From Lucinisca nassula (taxonomy: Eukaryota > Mollusca > Bivalvia > Lucinida > Lucinidae), in the NCBI GenBank assembly GCA_963580285.1, contig OY757013.1:147755162-147819161 (forward strand): a stretch of DNA of 64,000 nucleotides, written 5' to 3'. Positions 42,082 through 53,500 of the stretch are shown one piece after another (within the stretch, counting starts at the first letter, position 1; every line of letters starts with the position of its first letter). The notes beneath the pieces are model-generated. The model did no database searches, was not told the DNA's origin, and saw only the letters and a program-made list of their open reading frames with translations. The position numbers and the translations under genes were made by a program.

Positions 42082-44666
42082 GGGGATGCCAATGTACAAA
42101 AAGTGGGTGGGGTAATGGTGTGGTGTTCAAAATTTGGGTAATTGAATTTTGCAAAACTGTCAAGTTTTTTGAAAAGTTACTTGGCCTATAATTTATTTCA
42201 ACTTATTCACATGTTCTATTAGAATTTTTTCAGAAATTCAGGAATTATTGAGAAAAACATACCTCTCTTTATGTGTTTCAATCCATTTGCGTTCAAACAC
42301 AATCTCCTTGGTAATACAGCCAAATAAAATTGCATAAATAGGTTCACAGGTTATTCTACTACAATGTGTGAGAATGTCATTGCTCAAAAATATTCCACAG
42401 TAGAGTATACAGCAAATTTGTGCCCATACTGTCTATCAAAATAATACAATTATCAGACATATTTGTTGCTAAAAAGTAGTCTAGAAAAAAGGTATGGTGG
42501 ACAATAACTGCGGCAGCTACTACAACTGAATCATTCGAAGATTTAGTTGTCTCCCTTGTTTTCATGTCACTGTTTTGTTTGATTTGAATTTTAATGTCCC
42601 CATCAACACTATATAGGTCATTTTGGAGAAGTTGCTTCCAATTTTGTGTGACTTTTACCCGACATTGAGATTAAATGACACCTGAAGCCCTGTCGCCCAA
42701 AGAAACCTTTATAGATAAGAGTAGGTACCTATCTGGAGCTGTTGGAGGATGTAGGAGAACCAGGTCCCATCCCTTTCAGTATCACCGTCCTAATGCTTAC
42801 ATGGATTGTTTTAAGAGACAATTGCAACTTGGAATGGCCTTACAATCAAAGCTGTCTATTTTGAGACAGTTGATGGGTTTCAGGCCAAAATATAATATCA
42901 TAGGGTTGGGCAGGGGATAGGTATGGATTCCTTCCCCTGATGACTTCTTGTAAATAGTTTTAATCTGCTGGTGGCAGTGTCACAAAGCTCTTTTTTGGGG
43001 ATGGGGATTGAAAACTTATTGTGCCACACCCCAAACCTGTTATCATGGTCAGAATCGACCGAAAACAGTATTGGGAGAGAAAAAACAAAACAAAAAGGGT
43101 TTATAAATAAGCATGGAGGGTCCGACTTGCACGGCTTTTCCTGGGCAGGCTTAGATTCTCTATAAAACCGGTTTACCAGTCCTTGTGTGCTTTCGGAATC
43201 AGCTGTGCGTGGAATCATCATGCAGCCTTTTTATTTTTTCAAGCCCAGACGGGGTGGGGGGGGGGGGGGGGGATGATTACTGTGTAGGCTTTCATCCTGC
43301 AAACCTGGTGTGCATGTAATGTACACCTGCGAGTAACGGTCAGATGTGACCGATCGCAGTTCAAGTAGAAAGAAAGGATACACATTCAAAGGAGCCAAAT
43401 TATTTTTGTCTCCCTTATCAATAAGTGTTTAAATTGAAAAGGAACAATTTTGGTCCTGTGGAGCAAATTCTTTCCTTAGAGAACTATGTATCTTTTTCAG
43501 GGCCACATATTTTAATTATAACAACATTGACAGTATGCCACAAAATAATTGCAGAGAGCGCATAACTGCCGTCTTCTATTGACCACCATACATGTTTACA
43601 TTTGGTCACGAGGTGTAGGTTTACTATCAATAACGTAAATTAGACTAGCTGTTGAAATTTAAATAAGTGGTGTTTTTCGACAATCGAACTCTTGAACCTA
43701 TTCATTCTTACAGCAAAATCCATAATCTAAGTCTCTTTATAAATGCTTACCTTGATTCACATGTCTACAGTGCAAAATTTGTGAAATTTGTTAACACGTT
43801 TTTTTTTTCAAAGGCTTGTCAATGAAACCGGAAACACCTAAGGACTTCCATATCTGGTGACACGAACGCAAAAATATAGTCCCAAAATATTCAAATTTTT
43901 GAAGAATTACCATTTATTCAAGAACAATTTTAAGCAATTTAAGCAGAAAAGTCATTTAGATTTATGAAACAACAAAAATTTTGAGGACATATCGGAATTT
44001 TTTCGATGTTTTGTCCTAGTTCCGCTTGAGGCGTAGTAATATTTATGTGATAAAGCCATGACTTCCTCATGCTCAACAACAAATGTTTCCAATCAGCTGT
44101 TATGACTAAAAAATGACTATAAAATTGACCTGTTGGATGATTAATCGTAAGTTTATAAAATACTTAAACTTGCACAAAACGATGCAGAAAGGGTTCCTGT
44201 TTCACGGCGCATAGTTGTCATGTTACATCGTCGAGCCGATTTGGCGATATGCGTTTCCAAATAAGTGTTGATATTTTGTTTACAAATCCCATGAATGAAA
44301 AATGGCGACCAAAGAACTTATGAAAAATATCTCGTGGTGGCACAAATGTTTCTTAGACAGGAGACAATTTTGGTTAGTAATACTCTAAGACATTGTAGTT
44401 CACCCTTCCAAGAACAGTACACTGTACATTTTAGGTCCTGAAAAATTAGGTAAATATGACTTTGAGCGCAAATGCTGTCACCCTCATTTTTTGCATCGGC
44501 TGTGTAAACCTACAAGCAGTTTGATAATTGCTTATTAGATAATGTTATGTTTGAAGACGTGTTACTTTCCAGTATATTCAAACTTTTTCTCCGACTCCGT
44601 GTTTTGGCTAAAAAGAAAAGTCATGTTGAGGGGTACCCCACCCACTTTTTGTACTTCGGTAAACCC
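42082..44666 (+). mobile_element. 2.6-kb TTAA-flanked element with GTACAAAAAGTGGGTGGGGT ends
   Basis: TTAA (42078-42081), GGGGATGCC then TGTACAAAAAGTGGGTGGGG; right end CCCCACCCACTTTTTGTAC, CGGTAAACCC, TTAA (44667-44670). Imperfect TIR of about 36 bp. No transposase-like ORF was found; contains an inserted reverse SINE. The TTAA target fits piggyBac or Kolobok superfamilies; the GGG start favours neither clearly. Confidence 0.65.
42592..43255 (-). mobile_element. SINE-like retroposon, reverse copy split by further sequence
   Basis: The tail half (GTCCCCATCAACACTATATA ... CCTGTCGCCCAAAGAAACC) and head half (GGGTTTATAAATAAGCATGG ... ATCATGCAGCC) are separated by about 375 bp (about 42711-43090) of unidentified sequence. 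Confidence 0.55.
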
Positions 44667-44796
44667 TTAAGATAGGTATATTTCTAAATGCTGTTATATT
44701 ATTTTGCTGTTCAAAGGATTTCTGTACTCAGTTTCACTCTTGACAGTACATGGCAACAAAATAGACACCAAAAAATAAAACAAATTGCTCTTTTAA

Positions 44797-46112
44797 CCCA
44801 TTTAGTACCGGAAACCCCAAAACGGGTATTTGGCAAACCGTGCAGGCCCAGATCAGATGCCGCAGAACGCAGCGTCTGATCTGGGCCTACACTGTTTGCA
44901 AAAAGTTCAGCCATTTTCCAAGAAATTTTGAAGAACAAGAGGACCATGATGGTCCTATATCGCTCACCTGAGCTAAGAGATTTATATGCGGGTGCCCGGG
45001 CAGGGCAATTTTTGGCCTCAGGTCCATAAATTGAACAATTTTGGTAGAGGTCAACTAAATGAAGCTTAATAACAAATATCAAAGTCCTGGGCCTTCTGGT
45101 TTCAGACAAGAAGATTTCTAAAAGTTTAACTGTATAAGTCTCTGAAAGACCAGTGGGTGGGCCTTCTGGTTTCAGAAAAGAAGATTTTTAAAGATTTTCC
45201 CTATATAAGCCTATGTCAAAACAGTGGGCCCTGGCCCGGGGCCATTTTTGGCCCTGGTGATATAATTTGAACAATATTGGTAGAGGTCCACTAGATGAAG
45301 CTTCATACTGAATATCAAGGACCTGGCCCTTCTGGTTTCAGACAAGAAAATTTTGAAAGGTTTTCCCAATATAAGCCTATGTAAAACCAGTGGGTCCTGC
45401 CCCAGGGCCATTTTTGGTCCCAGGGCTATAATTTGAACAATCTTGGTAGAGGTCCACTTGATGAAGCTTCATATCAAATATCAAAGACCTGGGCCTTCTG
45501 GTTTCAGACAAGAAGATTTTTAAAGGTTTTCCCTATATAAGCCTATGTCAAAGCAGTGGGCCCCGGCCCTGGGCCATTTTTGGCACTGGGGCTATAATTT
45601 GAACAATATTGGTAGAGGTCCACCAGATGAAACTTCATACCAAATATCAAAGACCTGGGCCTTCTGGTTTCAGACAAGAAGATTTTGAAAGGTTTTCCCT
45701 ATATAAGCCTATGTAAAACCAGTGGGTCTTGGTAGAGGTCCACAAGATGAAGCTTCATATCAAATATCAAAGACCTGGGCCTTCTGGTTTCAGACAAGAA
45801 GATTTTTAAATGTTTTTTTTTTTTATTTTCCTTTTTTTTGTTGCCATGGCAACCAGAGTTCTGCTTGGAATGGAATTCTTTGAACAACTATGAGACAACA
45901 ATTCTGCTCAGTGGTTAAGGAGATGTCGTTTAAAGAAACTGTGGATGGACAGGTGGACTGACGACGACGACACCGACGGACAGGGACCGATCACAAAAGC
46001 TCACCCAGAACCTTCGGCTCTGGTGAGCTAAAAACACAACCTGACACTCCTAAATTTTTAAATGGACACCTGCTGTATATAAGGTGGAAGATTCCATATG
46101 GTACAAAAAGGG
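44797..46112 (+). mobile_element. MITE family B split by a tandem-monomer element
   Basis: TTAA (44793-44796), CCCATTTAGTACCGGAAACC; right end GGTACAAAAAGGG, TTAA (46113-46116). Hairpin 44831-44899 (CAGATGCCGCAGAACG / CGCAGCGTCTGATCTG). The sequence resumes after the insertion with AACACAACCTGACACTCC. Confidence 0.72.
44933..46030 (-). mobile_element. Pearl/Helentron-like tandem-monomer element nested in a MITE
   Basis: ACAAGAGGACCATGATGGTC at one end; GGCTCTGGTGAGCTAAAA with its hairpin partner at the other. About six monomers (CCTTCTGGTTTCAGACAAGA, AAGCTTCATATCAAATATCA). Comparison with intact family B copies shows it entered after ...TTTTGA(A). Confidence 0.72.
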
Positions 46113-46130
46113 TTAAAATCTGATGTTTAA

Positions 46131-46305
46131 TCCTCGTCCTGCTGAATAATTTTGCCACACCCATTTTTGACTATCAACCAATCAAATTACTTGATATGGT
46201 GTATTCATTCAGTTCACTAATTGAATGACAGTGTTGATTCTGAGCAGATCACAGAGGCCACCTGATCGGGATCTACACATGTAACAGGTTCAGCATGACA
46301 AAGGT
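46131..46305 (+). mobile_element. MITE family A, diverged
   Basis: TTAA (46127-46130), TCCTCGTCCTGCTGAATA; right end CAGCATGACAAAGG, TTAA (46306-46309). The hairpin is largely lost. Confidence 0.6.
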
Positions 46306-46601
46306 TTAACGACTGACCGCTGTCAATTTTCTATCAATTTATGGCACTAAAACCCCCCAAAAAAGAAAATGAAAAACTTCAATTGCTAAAATCTTCATCT
46401 ACACTATTATCTACACTGTAGCACAATCATTATCTACACTGTAGCACAATGGATAGGAATTTCCCTGTAGCTTTATCCTGTTGCAGACAAACACAATAAA
46501 ATCAAAGGGAACAAAAATTAATCCTACCTCCTGTCCTACTGAACTAGAATATGCCCCATTCTTGCAGAAGAATTCATCTGATGTCTACACTGTTTGACAT
46601 T

Positions 46602-47195
46602 CAGGAGCCAGTTGTTCAAAACTATTAATGTCGTCAGTTGACATGTGTGTGTGTGTGAACTCTGGTTTAACCTCGCTTTCAACAATTTTCAGTCATATCA
46701 AGACGGTGTCTGGTTTCGACAGGGAGCTCAATGTTCACTTTTATAGTGCTGCCTCACTGAAGTATCATGTCCCAGACACATTACAAGATACCACACCCAG
46801 TCACATTATCCTGACACTGGGTCGACCAGTCCGAGCTCTACCCCGTAAATCTGAGTGCCAAGCGAGGAGCAGCTAGTACCATTTTTAACGACTTTGGTAT
46901 GTCGCGGCCCGGGATCGAACCCGTGACCTCCCGTTCCCCGGAGTGGACACTCTACCAACTGAGCTATCAGCGCCGGTTCGTCAGTTGACATATTGTTAAA
47001 ACTTTGATCATTTAATTTGGCAAATATGCTAATGATTTTGCTGAAAAACAAAATTGGGCAGCTTTTAGCAACTGCAAAAGCTGCTCTTTTTTCAGCTAAA
47101 ATGACACTATGTTAGATATTGCACTTCTTAGAATAGTTAAAAATTTGAGTACTAATGAGCTCGTTAAGCTAACAATGCTTTGAACAACTGGCCCC
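46602..47195 (+). mobile_element. Family G MITE carrying a nested tRNA-SINE
   Basis: GGAGCCAGTTGTTCAAAACT at the left, GCTTTGAACAACTGGCCCC at the right, and the central GGGCAGCTTTTAGC / GCAAAAGCTGCTC hairpin at 47055-47085. Interrupted at TCGTCAGTTGACA. Confidence 0.68.
46644..46977 (-). mobile_element. tRNA-headed SINE, family 1, intact with 13-bp TSD
   Basis: Read on the reverse strand: box A TAGCTCAGTTGGTAGAG, box B GGTTCGATCCC, a body with AGTGAGGCAGCACTATAAAA and CAGACACCGTCTTGATATGA, and a (CA)n tail. TCGTCAGTTGACA is duplicated at 46631-46643 and 46978-46990. I recall this SINE type from clam genomes. Confidence 0.85.
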
Positions 47196-47544
47196 AGGTC
47201 GTGAATTTGTAGAACTTAATTACATCAAGTAATCTCACTGGTTGAAAGTCAGAGGTGGACATGGCTAAATTAATTCAACAGGACAAATATTTTACTAACT
47301 TTTACGGATTTCAATAACATACAAAACTTACCTGTAACTGAACTTTGTAGAACATTGTAAGATTGTCCGTATAGTGTTTGAGAGGATTTCAAGTCCTTCA
47401 TGTATAAGTAGAAAAATAATTAAGTCTCTGTCAAAACTAGGACCCATGTATTCAAAGTTTAGTAGCTAGTATACTGATATTTGTTGCTGAAGGAATAACA
47501 GTAGCTGTTACTAGCATTTTTTTTCAGCAAAAATATTTAAGTGC

Positions 47545-47820
47545 ACATGTCCCTGTCAACACTATTTTGGAGATGTTGCTTCCGATTTTGTGAGACTTTT
47601 AATTAACACTGAGATGAAATGACATCTCAAGCCCGATGAAATGACATCTCAAGCCCTACTGTCCAAAGAAACTGCTAGTGTTTAAAGCACGGTCCGACTC
47701 ACACCACCTTTCCTGGGCATGCTTAGACCTTCTAACCAGTACTCAAATATTTAATTGGTTTACCAGAAGCACCATGCAGTCCAATCTGTTTCTCCAAGCC
47801 CTGATGGGTGGGACAAGCCT
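47545..47820 (-). mobile_element. SINE-like retroposon, reverse, diverged
   Basis: Includes a duplicated CCCGATGAAATGACATCTCA and CACCATGCAGTCCAATC, matching the family at 29025. Confidence 0.55.
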
Positions 47821-48524
47821 TACTGAATCATAAGAGTCTTGATGCAAATTTAACCAATGGCTAAGCTTTGAACAGCTGGGTCCACCTTTAGGATTCAAGA
47901 CAGATGAATAGTACAATAAACAATATTAACACTTCCTACCATGGATCAGAAATTCATGCTGAGTGTCAGTAAAAAATTTCTGGTTATCTCTGTAGCGGCC
48001 ACTGTAAGACTGGACTTGGACACGTCCTTTTCAAATGTTATAGTGCCCGCTGTGCATCTACCACAGATAAGCTACTTGCAGGTGATGCATTTCTAACCAA
48101 TGAAAAAACAGGTTTCATTTGTGATATGCACTAAATGTTAATTAGATTTGAACTCCTTTTATTTCAAACTACAGTTATCTCAAACCAAAATTTTCAGTGG
48201 CTTGGAGTTTGAGATAATGAGAGTTGACAGTACATGAAATTTCTACCTCCTTTGTAAGGGAGACAACTTCTATAACTTCCTGTTTGCTTTTTGCATACAG
48301 AACTTCTGAAAAAGGCGTCTGCTTACAAAGCAAACGATCCAAACGATCTTTCCTCAGGAGCAAATTCTTTCCTTTAAGATAAGTCCCTTACATCAGAAGT
48401 TGAAATATTGTATCCCTTATCAACGAGTATTGCCAAATAAAAATTAAAAAATATCTCTTAATCATAGCTCCTGGAAAGGTAAATTAACAAGGATACTCAA
48501 GCAAGTTTTTTATTTCTTTTAGAA

Positions 48525-48605
48525 AAATTTATGTTGTGGGTACTTGTTAGAATTGCCTCAATGAGGCAATTCTAACAAGTGCCCGCAACATATAGGTTAA
48601 TGTAG
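48525..48605. repeat. Near-perfect GTGGGTACTTG hairpin
   Basis: GTGGGTACTTGTTAGAATTG pairs with CAATTCTAACAAGTGCCCGC around CCTCAATGAGG: arms about 26 bp. Confidence 0.7.
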
Positions 48606-48626
48606 AAATATCATAGTAATCTTAAC

Positions 48627-48851
48627 CCATTGTATGCGGGAAACCCCTAAAGGGGTACGGTACCTTGGCAAACAGTGCAGGCCCAGTTCAGACGCCGCAG
48701 AACGCCGCGTCTGATCAGGGCCTGCACTATTTGCAAATAGAATTTTCCGTCAAAAATAGAATAAGAACGAAAAAATAGACTGAAACCCCTTATATGACAA
48801 ATGGACTTGTCCAACATATAGCAATGGAAGGGTCCACTAGCATACAATGGG
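48627..48851 (+). mobile_element. MITE family B with TTAA duplication
   Basis: TTAA (48623-48626), CCCATTGTATGCGGGAAACC; right end CTAGCATACAATGGG, TTAA (48852-48855). Hairpin 48667-48733 with GCCGCAGAACGCCGCG at the tip. Its TIR (CCCATTGTATGC) differs from other B copies, a subfamily. Confidence 0.72.
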
Positions 48852-48855
48852 TTAA

Positions 48856-49720
48856 AATTATCCTAATTATTCTTCCTTATCATTCTGTAGCTATGTTTTT
48901 TTATGTTAAGTAAAACAAAAGGGTAGTAAACTCTTAAACCCTGAACATATCAGATCAAATCAACCTTAATTACAAACATAACATGTAATAAAATCAATAA
49001 AACGCAAAACAGCAAACAATAAAAATACACTTAAAATGGTAGATCAGATGATGTTTAGATATGTGTACAGCTGTTGAGAACATGTGGTTGTATTGTGTCA
49101 TAAACATATATATCCCTCCTATCTCTGTTATACAACTCTGAACTTGTATAAACATGCAGCAAAATCAAATTTTGTTTAGCACTAAGTCTTGTGTTTCAGT
49201 GTGCTTAAATGTTTATAATATTATGACCTACTTAACCTTTAGCGGGAATTCTCAAGCCTAAACTAAAATGTTTTCAAATGCCATCTGTGATCTGAATTCA
49301 TCACACAGACAGTACATACAATTTGAACAATGTCTCTGAATTTTGAAATAGAAAACCCAAGTACCTTAATCAATTTTTGGGTTCCACCTACAAGCATTAA
49401 CTACTTTCTCACTATGATTTCACGACAGTCATATGGTGCATAAACACAACTTTATAGTAAGTACAATAAGCATTGGCAATAACTTGTATTTTTTATTTGT
49501 TTTTATTTGAGCCGATACATGGAAAAGGGGCCTTAGGATTCTCCAATTAATGATCTTCAAAGGAGAGGATTCAGCCTATTAAAGGGCTGGATGCATGATC
49601 CTTTTATTAATGGGCCAGATGCTGATCCTTTGCATGAAGCTATGTCAAGGTCTAGTTTTCATGTCTGAGCAGCAAAGACTGGTGGGAAAGAATACAAACA
49701 AATTTGGCACAGAATGTTGT
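48856..49720. other. No supported feature
   Basis: AT-rich; short direct matches to 61720-61830 around TGCATGAAGCTATGTCAAGG but no element could be defined. Confidence 0.4.
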
Positions 49721-49834
49721 TTGTCCTGCTTGCTGGCATTTTAAAATTTCTGAGCAGAACAAATTTCGTGTTCAAAGGCGTTAAGCATGAAAATGGTTTT
49801 ATAACCTTGACATTTTGCTGCTTATTTACAGTTG

Positions 49835-50180
49835 AACTTCAATGACTCAAACACCAGTAGGACCATGAAAATTTTTTCGAGGCAGAGGTAATTTGAGCCA
49901 GTGCGGGTTAATCATAGTGCCTGGCTAGAAGGAATAATGGGAATCATTTAGGGATATTGCATCGATTTCTTATATAATATGGATATGTTGTTTGCAAACA
50001 TTAGAATCGAGCGATTCTAATGTGTACAGACAACTGTTATTTGTTTGATAAAACAGGAAAAAATCTCTCTAAATAATATGCATTATCTGGTGCTATTGGT
50101 AGAATTTCTTGGGGACTGAACGAGTTCGACTAAGCCAGGGTAAACTAGCCATCGGTTTTCGAGCCATTTAAGTTTTACTG
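49835..50180 (+). mobile_element. GGCTCGAAC-type MITE, diverged, 3' of GOGAT
   Basis: ACAGTTGAACTTCAATGACTCA at the left and TTTTCGAGCCATTTAAGTTT at the right; reduced central hairpin TTAGAATCGAGCGATTCTAA. Confidence 0.55.
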
Positions 50181-50434
50181 TTATTTTCTTTTTTTTCATT
50201 CAAGCTACATGCACACCTAGACTTCTTGAATAAGGGTGTCTTTCTCGTACTTTTTGCTCAACCCTGTATGTGCACAGGGGACTGGGCTCTCTGAAGAGCT
50301 ACTTTCTGATATGTCCATTTTGAACAGGCATCTCTAATTTAGATGTCAAGGTCAGAACTTGACCTTTCAGCCATATCATCAACATTCATAGATCACAGAT
50401 TCACGTTTTCAACCGAAGATATCACAGCCTGTCA

Positions 50435-50571
50435 TCAAGGTTCTGGTTGGTAGACTATGCCTCCAGGGCCAGCTAATGAGGTTTTACCCATGAGGTCAAG
50501 GTCAATTTGTCTTGCTGCCTGACGACCTTCAGCTATTGCCCAGACAACCAGTGATTGGCCTCTTCTGCAGT
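50435..50571 (-). CDS. GOGAT terminal exon with stop codon
   Basis: Starts with AC, completing GAC (D), then [36 protein letters not shown] and TGA at 50437-50435. The acceptor is CATGTATTTCAG on the - strand. The upstream intron sequence is native for only about 25-28 bases before an LTR element begins at 50600, so the branch site may be new (see findings). Confidence 0.92.
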
Positions 50572-53500
50572 CTGAAATACATGTACAAAGAAATGATTCT
50601 GTTACGAGATGGAATAGGAAACCTCTCTGGTGCTTATGCACATCTAAATTATTTTAGCAGATATATGGTAGGGCGGTGCGAGTGAAATATTTTAGGTGAA
50701 ATATGGTACGCAAACTGTGCGGCTCCATGAACAAGTCATGCACATATCATACGATGTATGCATGAGTGGTTTATAGAGAGCTGTTTTTACAATACAGGGG
50801 GCCGCTAAAAGGCCGAGTCCTATAGAATTTGCCTAAAAATCGCCAACCGCCAAATTGTGCCATATATGATTTTTATTCCCGTCACGTGTTGTGTGGGTGT
50901 TCGTTTTGACAGGAGTCATGTCATTGATTATAGGGTTGTTTTATCAATTTTTCCTACGGGAAATATACTATTTGAACGCAAATCCATTATCTACTCGATT
51001 TTTGCTATCTGGCTTTGTTTGTGGCCGGTATCTCCACCTCGCCACGAATTGAGCAAGGTAATACGAGTAGGCATGATTTTCTGGTAGTATTCATAGATAT
51101 ATAAACCCTGAAAAAAGCGGACACTTTAGCAGCAGGTCAAGTTGTAAGAGTTAACACAACATTGTGACGGGGAAATAGAAAGTATATTGAAAGGTATGTT
51201 AAATCTATGTTTAGTATTATTTTTGTATGAAAATGCTTGTAGGTTTTGGAGGGGTTTACTTCTAGTATACTCCAACTTTCTGAAGCCTATTCTGAATTCA
51301 CTGTTGTGGCCTGTAGTGATTAGGCTACTAGCTTTGCCAGCTAGACGTCGCAGAATTGATCCCAGGCTTCTCCAGTAGTAGAATGAGTCTTTCTAAGTGA
51401 GGTCCTGTCTCATGCTGACCCTAGATGTTGGTGAGACGTAAAGTTGGGACACCCGCTCATTCTGGATTCATTTAGGCTTTTAGACCCCTTTTGTAGAATG
51501 TAATTAATAAACGCCGGTGTCAGATAATATTTTGACCCGTGTAATATTTTGACCCGCGGGTCAATATATTACAGTAATATTTTGACCCCCCCTATAATAT
51601 TTTGACCCGCCCCTAAAACTTCAGCAAAATAAATCAGAAGTGGACTTTTATCGATAAATAGGTATTGACAAGATTAGAAATGGGTATTGCAAGGAGTCTA
51701 TTGCAGATCTGACAACATGGGTAGGGGGGTCAAAATATTATAGCTATAATAAAATGACCCCCCCCCCCCCCCAATACATATCTTTTTTCAACTAAGGAAA
51801 TGGACTCAAAATAATAGTACTGGACAATAATATCAACAGATTATTTCACATTTGACAAAATTAATGCAGAATAATATTCTCTTTTGAAATGAGTGTTGCT
51901 GCCAAGAAAGGGGGGGGGGGGTCAAAATATTATAGCTATAATAAAATGGCCCCCCCCCCCCCCCAGTACAATTTACAAAGTACTGGACAATAATATCATG
52001 TCAAGAAAACGGATAAAACAACATATTATATCACATTTAACAAGATAATGAAGAATAATATTCTCTTTTGAAATGGGTGTTGCTGCTTAGAAGGGGGGGG
52101 GGGGGGGTCAAAATATTATACCCATAATAAAATGACCCCTCCCCCCCCCCCCCCCCCCCCCCCCCCCAAGTATCTTTTTCAACAAAGGAAATGGACTCAA
52201 AATAATGTAAAGAAAAGGGGATATAGCAGTAGATTATTTCTAATTAACTTAGTTAAAACAACATGATAATCTGGCCCCCGCCCATAGGGGCTTGAAGAAA
52301 TATATGAGCTGCATGATGCTTCCATGCAGAGCTGAATCCGGCCCGCACACTAGTACTGGTAAACAGCTTAGAGGATCTAAGCCTGTCCAGGAACTGCGGT
52401 GAGAGGCGGACCGTCCATGCTAATAAACCCTATTGGTTTCATTGGGCGACAGAGCTTGAGATGTCATTTCATCTCAATGTCGGGTAAAAGTCCCACAAAA
52501 TTGGAAGCAACGTCTCCAAAATGACCTTTACAGTGTTGACGGGGACGTTAAACCTCAAATCAAACAAACAACAGGTTAATCATGACAATTGAACGTTGAA
52601 CTGTTGATGAAATGTAGGGGGGGGTCAAAATATTATACCCATAATAAAATGACCCCCCACACCACGTATCCTTTTCAACCAAGGAATTGGACTCAAAATA
52701 ATGTAAAGAAAAGGGGATATAGCAGTAGATTATTTCTAATTAACTTAATTAAAACAACAGGATAATCATGACTATTGAACGTTGAACTGTTGAGGAAATG
52801 TAGTGGGGGGGGGGGGGGGGGTCAAAATATTATACCCATAATAAAATGACCCCCCACCTAGTATTTTTTTCAACCAAGGAAATGGACTCAAAATAATGTT
52901 ATATAATTATACATTATATATTTGAAAGTTGAAATCTTGCTACTAATGGGGAAAGAAGGGGAGGTGTCAAAATATACACCTACAATAAAATGACATCACC
53001 AAAATGTCAAGAAAGGGGATACAGCAATTGAATCTTTGCAGTATACTTATAGGTGAATACATATCGCAATACAGGTTGGTGTTAGGGGCATATCCTAACC
53101 ATATTTAAAAAACACAGCTAAATCCTCCCCCATATAAACAAAAGTTGTGTATCATGTCAAAGCTATAATAATTTGACCCCCCCCCCCCCCCATTTCAGGT
53201 CATTAAGTTACAACCCCTCCCACATACTGAACCTTACTGAATCTAGTGTATTACAAGCCATCTAATTCAATTAAAAGTTTAATCTATTGAGTGAACTCAA
53301 ATGCCAGTATATCAATAACAGATAATAAGGGTGGGTCAGTTTATTATAGCTATAATAATTTGACCCTCCCCCCCCCCCCCACATGCATAGGCTGGTTCTC
53401 TCAATACCATTTTAGTCAAGTGTTTTTTTTTTCTGTTATTTTTTATCTTTTTTGCTGCTTTTTAGCCATTTCCCTTTAAACATGATTGCCCTTTCTTATA

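Noticed and set aside
42675..43221. ORFs of 81 and 107 codons on opposite strands
   Set aside because: They cover a split SINE and unidentified filler; they overlap antisense to one another.
46936..46966. tRNA-like TAGCTCAGTTGGTAGAG on the reverse strand
   Set aside because: Head of a SINE with TSD and (CA)n tail, without a complete acceptor stem, so not a tRNA gene.
50857..51378. Two ORFs (76 and 63 codons) repeated at 55946-56467
   Set aside because: Both lie in the LTRs, have no gag, env or other recognised domain, and repeat only because the LTR does.
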